Below, in pieces: positions 1-7,002 of a stretch of 17,462 nt of DNA. The DNA comes from an uncultured Clostridia bacterium. Lineage in GTDB: Bacteria > Bacillota_A > Clostridia > Oscillospirales > Acutalibacteraceae. The notes beneath the pieces were generated by a model. The model worked only from the letters and a program-made list of their open reading frames with translations, did not search any database and was not told the DNA's origin. The stretch lies in the NCBI GenBank assembly GCA_944380625.1, contig CALWIE010000184.1, positions 1-17,462 on the forward strand, read 5' to 3'. The translations under genes and the position numbers were made by a program. Each line of letters begins with the position of its first letter. Position 1 is the first letter of the stretch.

Positions 1-1
1 C

Positions 2-82
2 CGGGACAACCTGCTGAAAAACTGGAAGGCCATCTTCAAAGAGGAACCCCCGGCGGAGCTGAGCGGCGCGGTGAGGCAGTGA
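2..82 (+). CDS. C-terminal end of an unidentified protein (partial)
   Basis: An open frame runs in from the left edge and stops at TGA 80-82, giving 26 residues that end ELSGAVRQ. The piece is short, charged and without any recognisable motif, so no function is assigned. The frame is accepted as coding because a good intrinsic terminator follows 35 bases after the stop and no other frame fits that geometry. It belongs to a transcription unit separate from the sugar operon at 456, which has its own promoter. Confidence 0.5.
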   Translation, partial: RDNLLKNWKAIFKEEPPAELSGAVRQ

Positions 83-117
83 CCTCGCCGGGACACGGTG
101 CAAATTTACAAAAATCC

Positions 118-160
118 AAGCGGATACGCTTCCGGCAGACGGAGCGCATCCGCTTTTTTT
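118..160 (+). terminator. Intrinsic terminator of the left-edge gene
   Basis: The arms AAGCGGATACGCTTCCG and CGGAGCGCATCCGCTT can pair with one mismatch and one bulge around a short loop. A run of seven T follows (154-160). It lies about 35 bases past the stop of the partial gene. Confidence 0.8.
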
Positions 161-197
161 ATCTTAAGGTATCCAAGCGTTATTCGGAATTAGAATA

Positions 198-209
198 ATT
201 TGCGCAAAT
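198..209. promoter_or_regulatory. Upstream palindromic operator O2
   Basis: Perfect 12-bp palindrome ATTTGCGCAAAT. An identical copy lies at 423-434, with starts 225 bp apart. The central CG with AT-rich arms resembles LacI-family operators. This copy is about 170 bp upstream of the promoter at 380-408, so it would suit an auxiliary operator for DNA looping. The regulator is not encoded in the window. Confidence 0.55.
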
Positions 210-379
210 ATTTGGCTCTTCTTCTTTTTTCTGCTGTTTCTGGCCTCCGGTGAGGGGAGTGAACTGTCCCGGCCCGGGGGTTCCCGTCATTTTTAGCAAG
301 GGAAGACTGGAATAGTAGCCAAGCGTTTGCTGTGTTATTTGGCAAAAGAAACGAAACTGCCCGAAACGCATAAAAAAGA

Positions 380-408
380 CTGACAGATAGACTGGAGAGG
401 AGTATGAT
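380..408 (+). promoter_or_regulatory. Sigma-A promoter of the sugar operon
   Basis: -35 CTGACA (380-385), a 17-bp spacer and -10 TATGAT (403-408), each one base off consensus. The predicted start is near 415, which puts the palindrome at 423-434 at about +8 to +20, a position where a bound repressor would block initiation or early elongation. Confidence 0.65.
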
Positions 409-422
409 GAGCTCAAATAAAA

Positions 423-434
423 ATTTGCGCAAAT
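423..434. promoter_or_regulatory. Promoter-proximal palindromic operator O1
   Basis: Second perfect copy of ATTTGCGCAAAT, just downstream of the predicted transcription start and before the ribosome site (GGGAGGA, 444-450). Its position and identity with the 198-209 copy suggest a repressor operator for the 456-2510 operon, probably induced by the substrate. Confidence 0.6.
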
Positions 435-455
435 AATAAAAATGGGAGGACAGCC

Positions 456-1268
456 ATGAAGCTGGGTTACATGACAAACGCCTTCGGCCCCTTGGTGGGG
501 GAAGGGGGCGGCGTCACAAGCGTGAAGGACATCCGGTACCTGACCCTTTGCGACGACGAGGAGGCCCTGAAAAAGATCACGAAAGCGGGGTTCCGGTACA
601 TCGAGGTGCTGGAGGGAAACTTGACAAAATACACCTCGGACATACAGGTGCTCAAGGATATGCTGGTCCGATATGACGCCGGCATGATGAGCGTCTGCGT
701 GGGGGCGAACTTCATCTATCAGGACGCCTTGGAGGACGAGATGTTCCACATGGAGACCGTGGCCGCCTTGGCGGAGCAGGTGGGCGTTTCCTACGTGGCC
801 TTTTGCGGCGGCGCCATCCGCGGGAAAGGGATCCAGGAGGGCGACTACCGGCTTTTGGCCAAAGGGCTGAAGGAGGCGGAGAAGGTCTTCGCGGCCCACG
901 GCATTGAGGCCAGCTACCACCCCCATCTGGGGTCCATGGCGGAAAAGCCGGAGCAGATTGACAAGCTCTTTTCCGTAAGCGACATCAAGATCTGCCCGGA
1001 CCTGGCCCATCTGGCGGCAGGGGGCGGGGACCCCTTGGAAATCGTCCGAAAGTATTACGACAGGATCTCCTTTGTCCACCTGAAGGACCTGGACGAAAAA
1101 GGGTTTGCCCCCCTGGGCACGGGAAGCGTGGACATCGACGGGGTCTTGAGGTTCCTGAAGGAAAAAGGGTATAAAGGGGATTACCTGGTGGAGGCGGACG
1201 GTTTCTCCGGCGACCCGGAGCAGGCCTGCAAGACCTCCTTCGACTTCCTGAAAGGGAAACTGGCGTAA
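456..1268 (+). CDS. Sugar phosphate isomerase/epimerase, IolE/IolI-like TIM barrel
   Basis: A 270-residue protein of the xylose-isomerase-like TIM-barrel family (AP endonuclease family 2), which includes inosose dehydratase IolE and inosose isomerase IolI. These enzymes isomerise, epimerise or dehydrate ketoses at a divalent metal. The expected acidic and histidine positions are visible: Glu50 in YIEVLEGN, His155 and His157 in SYHPHLGS, Asp182 and His185 in CPDLAHLAAGGGDP, His208 in SFVHLKDLD and Glu246 in YLVEADGF. The C-terminal GTGSVDIDGVL stretch is typical of the family. The ATG is preceded by GGGAGGA at good spacing. It is co-transcribed with the oxidoreductase 66 bases downstream, a pairing common in inositol and uncommon-sugar catabolism. 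The exact substrate cannot be read from the sequence. Confidence 0.85.
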   Translation: MKLGYMTNAFGPLVGEGGGVTSVKDIRYLTLCDDEEALKKITKAGFRYIEVLEGNLTKYTSDIQVLKDMLVRYDAGMMSVCVGANFIYQDALEDEMFHMETVAALAEQVGVSYVAFCGGAIRGKGIQEGDYRLLAKGLKEAEKVFAAHGIEASYHPHLGSMAEKPEQIDKLFSVSDIKICPDLAHLAAGGGDPLEIVRKYYDRISFVHLKDLDEKGFAPLGTGSVDIDGVLRFLKEKGYKGDYLVEADGFSGDPEQACKTSFDFLKGKLA

Positions 1269-1279
1269 CGCCCCTTCAT

Positions 1280-1298
1280 CCCGCCCCGGCCGGGCGGG
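1280..1298 (+). other. Intercistronic GC hairpin
   Basis: Perfect 7-bp stem CCCGCCC/GGGCGGG with a 5-base loop between the isomerase and oxidoreductase genes. No T-run follows, so it is not an intrinsic terminator. It could stabilise or mark processing of the upstream message. Confidence 0.45.
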
Positions 1299-1334
1299 GA
1301 AAGACAAAATCATCAAGCAGGGAGGATCTCCACT

Positions 1335-2510
1335 ATGAAAAAGCTGAACGTAGGTCTTGTGGGCGCCGGGTTTATGGGGAAGGCCCATTCCATTGGCTAT
1401 TCCGATATGCCCAAGTATTTTTGGCCGGCGCCGGCAGTGCCGGTTTTAAAGACGATTTGCGACATCGTCCCCGAGATTGCGGCGGACGCCCGGGAACGCT
1501 TTGGGTTTGAGAAGTGCTGCACCGATTGGCGGGACATCGTCAACGACCCCGAAATCGACGTGGTGAGCGTCTGCACCCCCAATAACGCCCACGCCCAAAT
1601 CGCCATCGCCGCCCTGGACGCGGGGAAGCATGTCCTCTGCGAAAAGCCCATCGCCTCCACCCTGGAGGACGCGAAGGCCATGGCGGAGGCCGCCGGGAAA
1701 GCGGCGCAAAAGGGGATTGTCGCCATGAACGCCTACCAGTACAGGCGGGTCCCGGCCATTGACCTGGCCAAGAAGTTTATCGACGAGGGCGCCATCGGGC
1801 AGCTCTTCAACGTGCGGTGCACCTATCTCCAGAGCTGGTCGGCCGACCCCACCTCGCCCCTTTCCTGGCGGTTCCAGAAGGACATCGCCGGGGCGGGCAC
1901 CCTGGGGGACATCGCCTCCCATGTGATCGACATCGCCCAGTACCTGGCGGGGGACATCGACGAAGTCACCGGCATGATGAAGACCTACATCCCCGAGCGG
2001 CCGGTCCAGGAGGGGGGCGTGGACCTGCTGGGCACCGTAAAGCTGGGGGCCGACGCCAAGCGGAAAGCCGTCGATGTGGACGACGAGGACAGCTTCCTGG
2101 TGCGCTTCAAAAACGGCGCGGTGGGCAGCATCGAGGCCACCCGGAACGCCTGGGGCCGCAACAACTTCATCACGGTGGAGGTCCACGGGTCCCTGGGGAG
2201 CCTTTACTTCAACTACGAAAGGCTCAACGAGCTGCAGGTGTGCTTTGCCAACGACCCGGACGACAGAAGGGGCTTCAAGACCATCTATACCGGCCCCGCC
2301 CATTTCCACGGCGAGGTGACCTGGAATATCCCCGGCATGAACATCGGGTATGGCGAGCTGAAGTCCATCGAGACCTACGAGTTTATCAAAGCTGTGGTAG
2401 AGGGCAAACAGCCTTCCACCAGCTTTGCGGTAGGGTATCGGGTGGAACGGGTCTGCGACGCCGTAAAGCAGTCTGCTGAAACTGGACATTGGGTAAAAGT
2501 TGCCGATTGA
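1335..2510 (+). CDS. Gfo/Idh/MocA-family NAD(P)-dependent oxidoreductase
   Basis: A 391-residue dehydrogenase of the Gfo/Idh/MocA family. These enzymes oxidise or reduce a sugar or inositol hydroxyl with NAD(P). The N-terminal Rossmann fold carries GAGFMG (residues 10-15), followed by VCTPNNAHA (79-87) and the family signature CEKP (102-105, catalytic Lys104). The C-terminal domain holds GDIASHVID, supplying the usual Asp192 and His196. The length fits the family (about 330-400). The start follows GGGAGGAT (1320-1327) at suitable spacing. It is second in an operon with the IolE-like barrel, so the two probably act on consecutive intermediates. Myo-inositol dehydrogenase-like activity is one possibility, but substrate specificity is not predictable here. 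Confidence 0.9.
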   Translation: MKKLNVGLVGAGFMGKAHSIGYSDMPKYFWPAPAVPVLKTICDIVPEIAADARERFGFEKCCTDWRDIVNDPEIDVVSVCTPNNAHAQIAIAALDAGKHVLCEKPIASTLEDAKAMAEAAGKAAQKGIVAMNAYQYRRVPAIDLAKKFIDEGAIGQLFNVRCTYLQSWSADPTSPLSWRFQKDIAGAGTLGDIASHVIDIAQYLAGDIDEVTGMMKTYIPERPVQEGGVDLLGTVKLGADAKRKAVDVDDEDSFLVRFKNGAVGSIEATRNAWGRNNFITVEVHGSLGSLYFNYERLNELQVCFANDPDDRRGFKTIYTGPAHFHGEVTWNIPGMNIGYGELKSIETYEFIKAVVEGKQPSTSFAVGYRVERVCDAVKQSAETGHWVKVAD

Positions 2511-2530
2511 CAAATTGCCGGTCGGCAGAG

Positions 2531-2571
2531 AGATCCCGCAGGGCCATCCTTCCCCTGCGGGATCTTTTTTT
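2531..2571 (+). terminator. Strong intrinsic terminator of the sugar operon
   Basis: A perfect 13-bp stem, AGATCCCGCAGGG (2531-2543) with CCCTGCGGGATCT (2553-2565), is followed directly by a seven-base T tract. It lies 20 bases past the oxidoreductase stop. Confidence 0.92.
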
Positions 2572-2603
2572 GCCCTGTTTTCCCTTGGCCCAGCTTTGCA
2601 GCA

Positions 2604-2630
2604 GCGAAAAGGCCCCCGGGGCTTTTTCAC
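2604..2630. terminator. Second GC hairpin with A/T flanks
   Basis: GAAAAGGCCCC and GGGGCTTTTTC form a near-symmetric hairpin with an A run on one side and a T run on the other, so it could act as a back-up terminator on either strand. It sits between the 2531-2571 terminator and the SdpR promoter. Confidence 0.4.
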
Positions 2631-2639
2631 CCCCGCCCC

Positions 2640-2668
2640 TTGACAAACCCGGGTTCGTTTGGTACATT
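2640..2668 (+). promoter_or_regulatory. Promoter of the sdpR-sdpI-like pair
   Basis: A consensus -35 TTGACA (2640-2645) is followed after 17 bp by TACATT (2663-2668), a four-of-six -10. A perfect TATAAT at 2668-2673 is 22 bp from the -35, which is too far for that pairing. Either -10 places the start upstream of the ribosome site AAAGGAGG (2705-2712). Confidence 0.55.
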
Positions 2669-2672
2669 ATAA

Positions 2673-2688
2673 TTAACAATTAGGTTAA
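2673..2688. promoter_or_regulatory. Candidate ArsR/SdpR operator
   Basis: The inverted repeat TTAAC-N6-GTTAA lies between the -10 region and the sdpR-like start. ArsR-type autorepressors usually bind AT-rich dyads at this place. The assignment rests on position and symmetry only. Confidence 0.4.
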
Positions 2689-2717
2689 ATGTTAAACGTA
2701 AGGGAAAGGAGGCCATT

Positions 2718-2981
2718 TTGGGACTGCAACGCACCATGAAGGCCCTGGCGGACCCCATCCGCCGGGAGATTTTGAACCTGCTCAAGGAGGGCCCCCTCTC
2801 CGCCGGGGAGATCGGCGAGCGCTTTCCCGTCACCGCCGCCTCCGTCTCCCGGCACCTGTCCGTGCTCAAGGAGGCGGACCTGATCCGGGACCGGCGGGAG
2901 GGGAAGTTTATCTACTACGAGTTGAACGCTTCCGTGTTGGAGGAAGTGCTGCTGTGGATTTCCCAGCTGAAAGGAGAATGA
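2718..2981 (+). CDS. sdpR: ArsR/SmtB-family autorepressor, SdpR-like
   Basis: An 87-residue winged-helix repressor. It opens with MGLQRTMKALADPIRREILNL, closely matching SdpR-type autorepressors. The recognition-helix region reads TAASVSRHLSVLKEADLI, followed by the wing RDRREGKFIYYELN. No metal-binding ELCVCDL-type cysteine motif is present, so metal sensing is unlikely. I chose the TTG at 2718 because AAAGGAGG ends five bases before it and the resulting N-terminus fits the family; the first ATG (2736) would remove the start of helix 1. The gene ends four bases before the GTG of the SdpI-like gene. In Bacillus subtilis SdpR represses its own operon and is sequestered at the membrane by SdpI. 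The same logic is inferred here. Confidence 0.88.
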   Translation: MGLQRTMKALADPIRREILNLLKEGPLSAGEIGERFPVTAASVSRHLSVLKEADLIRDRREGKFIYYELNASVLEEVLLWISQLKGE

Positions 2982-2984
2982 CCT

Positions 2985-4019
2985 GTGAAAGAGATGCTCA
3001 AGAAGAACCGGTGGCAGCTGGCCCTTTCCTCCCTGGTCACGCTGCTGCCCATCCTGCCGGCGGCCCTGCTGGGGAAGGCGGCCTTCCTCTGGCAGCCGCT
3101 CATTTTGCTCTTGACCCAGTGGCTGGTGGTGCTGGCGGTGTTCTGGGCCAACCGGGGCAAAGGGCAGAGCCCCAAGGCCCTGGGCCTGGTAATCTGGACT
3201 CTCCCGGCCCTGTCCCTGCTGCTGGGGATACTTTTTCAGCTCGTCCTGAAGAGGAGCGACTCCGCCACCCTCGTCACCTCCCTGGTCACCTTTTTCATGG
3301 GGGGAATGTTCCTGCTCATCGGCAACTATATGCCCAAAATCAAACAGAATGGCGCCATGGGCATCCGGGTGAAGTGGACCCTGGAAAGCGAGGAAAACTG
3401 GAACGCCACCCACCGCTATGCCGGGAAGCTCTGGTTTGCGGGGGGCCTGGCGCTGATGGCGGCGTCCCTCATCCCCAGCGTGGGGGTGGTGCTGGCGCTG
3501 TGGCTTGTCCTCCTCACCCTGATGGTGGCCCTGCCCACCCGGTACTCCTACCGGTTCTACAAAGGGCAGGTGGCGGCGGGGAAGGCGGTGGAAAGCCCCG
3601 TCAAGGCCCGAAGCGTGGCGCTCATCGCGGTCCTGGCGCTTGCCTTCTGCGGCTTTTTGGCCTGGAGCCTTTTTTCCGGGGACATCCGGTACGTCTTGGG
3701 GGAGGACGCCCTCACCGTGGACGCCACGGGCTGGGGGGACTTGACCATCCCTTACGGGGAGATCTCCTCCCTGGAGTACTTCCCAGAGGACCCCTCCCGG
3801 GAGGCCGCCGGCCTGCGCACCAACGGACTGGGAAATTTCAAGGTCTCCCTGGGCAGCTTTGAAAACGAGCTCTACGGGGGCTACACCCGCTACACCTTCG
3901 CCTCCTGCGAGGCCTGCCTGGTGCTGGAGACAAAAGGGGGCACGGTGGTCCTAAACGGCCCCGACCCGGCGGCCACCCAGGCCCTCTGCGAGGAGCTGGA
4001 GAGCCGGATCCCCCGGTGA
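2985..4019 (+). CDS. sdpI: SdpI-family membrane protein with C-terminal PH-like domain
   Basis: A 344-residue membrane protein. Residues 10-220 hold about six hydrophobic segments. Between them is the SdpI-family signature GIRVKWTLESEENW followed by THRYAGKLW. After a last membrane segment (about 208-225), the C-terminal ~115 residues form a soluble domain resembling bacterial PH-like domains (GWGDLTIPYGEISSLEY, then a series of short beta strands). In Bacillus, SdpI gives immunity to the SdpC toxin and acts as signal receptor for SdpR. No SdpC-like toxin gene is present here, as in many orphan SdpRI pairs, so a role in envelope or antimicrobial-peptide sensing is inferred. The GTG start at 2985 has AAAGGAG eight bases upstream and nearly abuts the repressor stop. 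Confidence 0.85.
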   Translation: MKEMLKKNRWQLALSSLVTLLPILPAALLGKAAFLWQPLILLLTQWLVVLAVFWANRGKGQSPKALGLVIWTLPALSLLLGILFQLVLKRSDSATLVTSLVTFFMGGMFLLIGNYMPKIKQNGAMGIRVKWTLESEENWNATHRYAGKLWFAGGLALMAASLIPSVGVVLALWLVLLTLMVALPTRYSYRFYKGQVAAGKAVESPVKARSVALIAVLALAFCGFLAWSLFSGDIRYVLGEDALTVDATGWGDLTIPYGEISSLEYFPEDPSREAAGLRTNGLGNFKVSLGSFENELYGGYTRYTFASCEACLVLETKGGTVVLNGPDPAATQALCEELESRIPR

Positions 4020-4036
4020 CTAGCCCCCTTCCCCTG

Positions 4037-4065
4037 TTTACAACGGGGGGTTTCTGGGGTATAAT
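4037..4065 (+). promoter_or_regulatory. Sigma-A promoter of the aminopeptidase gene
   Basis: -35 TTTACA (4037-4042), a 17-bp spacer and a consensus -10 TATAAT (4060-4065), located between the SdpI-like stop and the aminopeptidase ribosome site. Confidence 0.8.
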
Positions 4066-4102
4066 GGGGTAGCAAGACAAAGCGCAAAAGGAGGAGGATC
4101 CC

Positions 4103-5302
4103 ATGGATCTGGAACAGATGAAACGCAAGTACGCCTACACCCTGGCCCGGGTGGGCCTCAACGTCCAGAAGGGCCAGACGGTCCTGGTGGAGGCCGCCAT
4201 CGAGGGCTGGCAGTTCACCAGCATCTTTGCCGAGGAGTGCTACAAGCTGGGCGCTGGCAACGTGGTGATCAACTACTTGGACGAGCCCAACCTGAAGGTG
4301 GCTGCACGCTACCGTCCCCACGAGGACCTGCGCCGGGTGGAGGACTGGGAGCGGGATATGTACCAGAAGTACCTGGACGAGGGCGCCTGCTATGTGCGCC
4401 TAGAGGGCGTAAACCCCAAGCTGATGGAAGACGTGTCCGAAAAGGACTCCAACGCCATCTTCGCCCATGTGGACGGGGTGCGCAACATCATGCGCCGGGC
4501 CAGCCGGGAAAAGCACTGCCAATGGCTGATCGCCATGGTGCCCACGGTGGAGTGGGCCGAGTACATCCTGGATGAAAAAGGGGAAGAGGCCCTCCAAAAG
4601 CTGTGGGAGATCCTCTTAAAGCTGTGCAACATCGACGAGCATAACGACGTGGTCCAAACCTGGGAGGACTTCCGGGCCACCCGGGCCGCCCGGGGCAAGG
4701 CGGTGGACGAGCTCCGCCTGACAAAGCTCCACTACACCGCCGCGAACGGCACCGACCTCACCGTGGGCCTGACCCCCTGGTCCAAGTTCGGCCACGACCG
4801 CCCCGCCGACCGCGTCTCCGTTACCCCCAACATCCCCACCGAGGAAATCTGCACCACTCCCGCCAAGTACGAGACAAACGGGGTGGTGTACGCCTCCCGC
4901 CCCCTGGTGCTGGGAGGCAAGCGGATCGAAAACTTCGGCTTCCGCTTTGAAAAGGGCAAGGTGGTGGAGGTCTTGGCCACAGAGGGCAAGGAGATGCTGG
5001 AGGCCCTGGTCCACACCGACGAGAACGCCGGCTATCTGGGCGAGGCCGCCCTGGTGGAGTACCACTCCCCCATCAGCATGAGCGGCCTGGTGTACTACAC
5101 CACCCTGATCGATGAAAACGCCAGCTGCCACCTGGCCTTGGGCCGGGGGCTCAACTCCTCCCCCGAGGGGCACGAGGACCTGTTCAACGACTCCGCCATC
5201 CACATCGATTTCATGATCGGCACCCCGGACCTGTCCATTGTGGGCACCACCGAGGACGGCCGGCAGGTGCAGATCTTCCAAGACGGGGATTTCGCCCTGT
5301 AA
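4103..5302 (+). CDS. Aminopeptidase, M29 (AmpS/PepS) family
   Basis: A 399-residue cytosolic metallo-aminopeptidase of family M29, which removes N-terminal residues from peptides using two metal ions. The C-terminal half holds the conserved metal-site motifs in order: NIPTEEICTTP (Glu247/248), LGEAALV (Glu314), DENASCHLALG (His343) and IHIDFMIG (His367, Asp369). The N-terminal domain (VGLNVQKGQTVLVEAAIE) is also typical. The length matches the usual ~410 residues and all metal ligands appear present, so it should be active. AAGGAGGAGG precedes the ATG. It has its own promoter and terminator, so it is a single-gene unit, likely for peptide turnover. It has no clear link to its neighbours. Confidence 0.93.
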   Translation: MDLEQMKRKYAYTLARVGLNVQKGQTVLVEAAIEGWQFTSIFAEECYKLGAGNVVINYLDEPNLKVAARYRPHEDLRRVEDWERDMYQKYLDEGACYVRLEGVNPKLMEDVSEKDSNAIFAHVDGVRNIMRRASREKHCQWLIAMVPTVEWAEYILDEKGEEALQKLWEILLKLCNIDEHNDVVQTWEDFRATRAARGKAVDELRLTKLHYTAANGTDLTVGLTPWSKFGHDRPADRVSVTPNIPTEEICTTPAKYETNGVVYASRPLVLGGKRIENFGFRFEKGKVVEVLATEGKEMLEALVHTDENAGYLGEAALVEYHSPISMSGLVYYTTLIDENASCHLALGRGLNSSPEGHEDLFNDSAIHIDFMIGTPDLSIVGTTEDGRQVQIFQDGDFAL

Positions 5303-5310
5303 GTAAAAAA

Positions 5311-5370
5311 CCGCCCTGGCAGGGCGGGGGCATAGGGGAGAGGGCCGGGAGAAGTCCCGGCCCTTTCCCT
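5311..5370 (+). terminator. Tandem hairpins ending the aminopeptidase gene
   Basis: The first hairpin, CCGCCCT/AGGGCGG (5311-5327), is preceded by an A run and so would work best on the minus strand. The second is a perfect 10-bp stem AGGGCCGGGA/TCCCGGCCCT with a GAAG loop (5341-5364), followed by a short pyrimidine tract. Together they separate the aminopeptidase from the next promoter. Confidence 0.65.
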
Positions 5371-5395
5371 TCCCCTGAAAAACCGGCAAAGGAAA

Positions 5396-5424
5396 TTGAC
5401 AGGGGCACGGGGGAAAGGTATAAT
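5396..5424 (+). promoter_or_regulatory. Perfect consensus promoter of the acylation operon
   Basis: TTGACA (5396-5401), 17 bp, TATAAT (5419-5424): both hexamers match sigma-A consensus exactly. The predicted start near 5431 leaves a leader of about 54 bases. No other promoter is evident before 11412, so all five genes are probably transcribed from here. Confidence 0.9.
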
Positions 5425-5439
5425 AGAGGGACGGAAAAG

Positions 5440-5471
5440 GGAGCCTTTGGCTCCGGCGGGGGAAGTCCCCC
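5440..5471 (+). promoter_or_regulatory. Two small hairpins in the operon leader
   Basis: GGAGCC-TTT-GGCTCC (5440-5454) and GGGGG-AAGT-CCCCC (5458-5471) lie between the transcription start and the ribosome site of the ligase gene. They may stabilise the 5' end or modulate translation. No known riboswitch class was recognised. Confidence 0.4.
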
Positions 5472-5484
5472 CAGAGGTGGACTC

Positions 5485-7002
5485 ATGCAGAAAAACGTAC
5501 TGGAATATTTGGAGGAGACCGCCCGGCGCCTGCCGGACAAGACGGCCTTCGCCGACGGGAAGGGCCGGCTCACCTTCCGGGAGCTGCTGGACTGTGCCCA
5601 AAGGGGCGGCACGGCCTTGGCCCGGCGCCTGCAGGGGCGCAACCGCCCTGTGGCCGTGCTCACCGGGCGCTCGGTGGGGCCGCTGGCGGGCTTTTTCAGC
5701 GTCCTCTACAGCGGGAATTTTTACGTGCCCGTGGACAGCTCCATGCCCTTGGCCCGGATGGCCTTGCAGCTGGAAAAGCTGGACCCGGCGGCCCTGGTGT
5801 TCCCCGAGCCCGCCCCCGCCCTCTGGGAGGCCTTTTCGGGGCGCTGGCCCTGCTTTGCCCTGGAGGAGCTGGCCGCCGCCCCGGCGGAGGAGGAGCTCCT
5901 GGGGCAGGTGCGCGGCCAAATGCTGGACACGGACCCGGTGTATCTGATCTTCACCTCCGGTTCCACAGGGGTGCCCAAGGGGATTGTCCTCTCCCACCGG
6001 AGCGTCATAGACTTCGCGGACTGGTACGTCCCGGCGGTGGGTATCACCCAGGAGGATGTGCTGGGGAACCAGGCGCCTTTTTTCTTTGACCTCTCTGTCA
6101 AGGACATTTACACCACCCTGAAGACCGGCGCCACCACCCACATTTTGGAAAAGCGCTGTTTCTCCATGCCGGTGCTGCTCACCCGGGCCCTGGAGGAAAA
6201 GGGGGTCACCACCCTTTCCTGGGCCACCTCGGCCTTCCACCTGGTGGCCTGCTCCGGCGTGCTGGAAAAGCACCCGCCCCGGTGTGTGAACAAGATCACC
6301 GCCGGAGGGGAGGCCATGCTGGCAAGCGATCTCAACCGCTGGCGGCGTGCCCTGCCAAAGGCGGAGATCACAAACCTCTACGGCCCCACCGAGGTCACCG
6401 TGGACAGCGCCTGGTATCCCGTGGACCGGGACTTCGCCGACGGGGAACCTGTGCCCATCGGCCGCCCCTGCAACAACAAGGAGATCCTCCTTTTGGACGA
6501 GGCCCTGCGCCCGGTGGCTCCGGGCCAGGTGGGGGAGATCTGCGTGCGGGGGGCAGGCCTTGCCCACGGCTATTACAACGACCCGGAAAAGACCGCCGCC
6601 GCCTTTGTCCAAAACCCCCTAAACCCCCACTACCCCGAGACGGTCTACCGCACCGGGGACCTGGGCTATTGGGGGGAGGACGGGCTTCTCTACTTCTCCA
6701 ACCGGCGGGACGGCCAGGTAAAGCACATGGGCTACCGCATCGAGCTGGGGGAGGTGGAGACCGCCCTGAACAGCCTGCCCCAGGTGGAGATGGCGGTGTG
6801 CTTTTTCGACGAGGCCAAGGATAAGCTGGTCTGCGTCTACCAAGGGGAGGGGGAGGGCGGCCAGCTGGCCGCCGCCCTCCGGGACCGCCTGCCCCGGTAC
6901 ATGCTCCCGAACCTGTACTTTCAAAAGGAGAGCCTGCCCCACACCGCCAACGGCAAGGTGGACCGGGCGGCCCTGCGGAGGGAATACGATGCGGGCGGTT
7001 GA
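5485..7002 (+). CDS. DltA-like amino-acid:carrier-protein ligase (stand-alone adenylation domain)
   Basis: A 505-residue ANL-superfamily ligase, the same length as DltA. It should adenylate an amino acid with ATP and load it on the carrier protein encoded at 7762. Core motifs in order: LIFTSGSTGVPKG (154-166), FDLSVKDIY with Asp202 for the substrate amino group, AGGE (273-276), NLYGPTE (297-303), YRTGD (388-392), GYRIELGE (416-423) and NGK with catalytic Lys491. DltA proteins carry FCGE at the third motif, whose Cys shapes the D-alanine pocket; here Gly replaces it, so the substrate may differ. No condensation or thioesterase domain is attached, arguing against an NRPS. The start follows GAGGTGG. 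It is the first gene of the operon, and its end overlaps the next by 14 bases. Confidence 0.88.
   Translation: MQKNVLEYLEETARRLPDKTAFADGKGRLTFRELLDCAQRGGTALARRLQGRNRPVAVLTGRSVGPLAGFFSVLYSGNFYVPVDSSMPLARMALQLEKLDPAALVFPEPAPALWEAFSGRWPCFALEELAAAPAEEELLGQVRGQMLDTDPVYLIFTSGSTGVPKGIVLSHRSVIDFADWYVPAVGITQEDVLGNQAPFFFDLSVKDIYTTLKTGATTHILEKRCFSMPVLLTRALEEKGVTTLSWATSAFHLVACSGVLEKHPPRCVNKITAGGEAMLASDLNRWRRALPKAEITNLYGPTEVTVDSAWYPVDRDFADGEPVPIGRPCNNKEILLLDEALRPVAPGQVGEICVRGAGLAHGYYNDPEKTAAAFVQNPLNPHYPETVYRTGDLGYWGEDGLLYFSNRRDGQVKHMGYRIELGEVETALNSLPQVEMAVCFFDEAKDKLVCVYQGEGEGGQLAAALRDRLPRYMLPNLYFQKESLPHTANGKVDRAALRREYDAGG

Larger units (their letters stand above)
83..455. other. Intergenic regulatory gap upstream of the sugar operon
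   Basis: No convincing gene is present in these 373 bases. They hold the terminator at 118-160, two copies of ATTTGCGCAAAT (198-209 and 423-434), a promoter (380-408) and the ribosome site before 456. The 9-mer CCAAGCGTT also occurs twice (173-181 and 319-327), but without dyad symmetry. The stretch is more AT-rich than its surroundings, as expected of a control region. I see nothing else in it. Confidence 0.6.

Noticed and set aside
173..327. CCAAGCGTT repeated at 173-181 and 319-327 as a CcpA cre or other operator
   Set aside because: The 9-mer has no dyad and does not fit the cre consensus well. Two copies of 9 bases are weak evidence.
2668..2673. TATAAT at 2668-2673 as the main -10 for the SdpR promoter
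   Set aside because: It is 22 bp from the consensus TTGACA and has no suitable -35 at 17 bp. TACATT at 2663-2668 has the right spacing.
5095..6612. 505-residue minus-strand ORF opposite the ligase, plus other long antisense ORFs (1446-2630, 9973-11472, 16106-17338 on minus; 11917-13371 on plus)
   Set aside because: All lie opposite clear genes in a GC-rich sequence, where frames opposite coding DNA stay open by chance. Their translations are low-complexity (Gly, His, Pro, Arg-rich) with no motifs.
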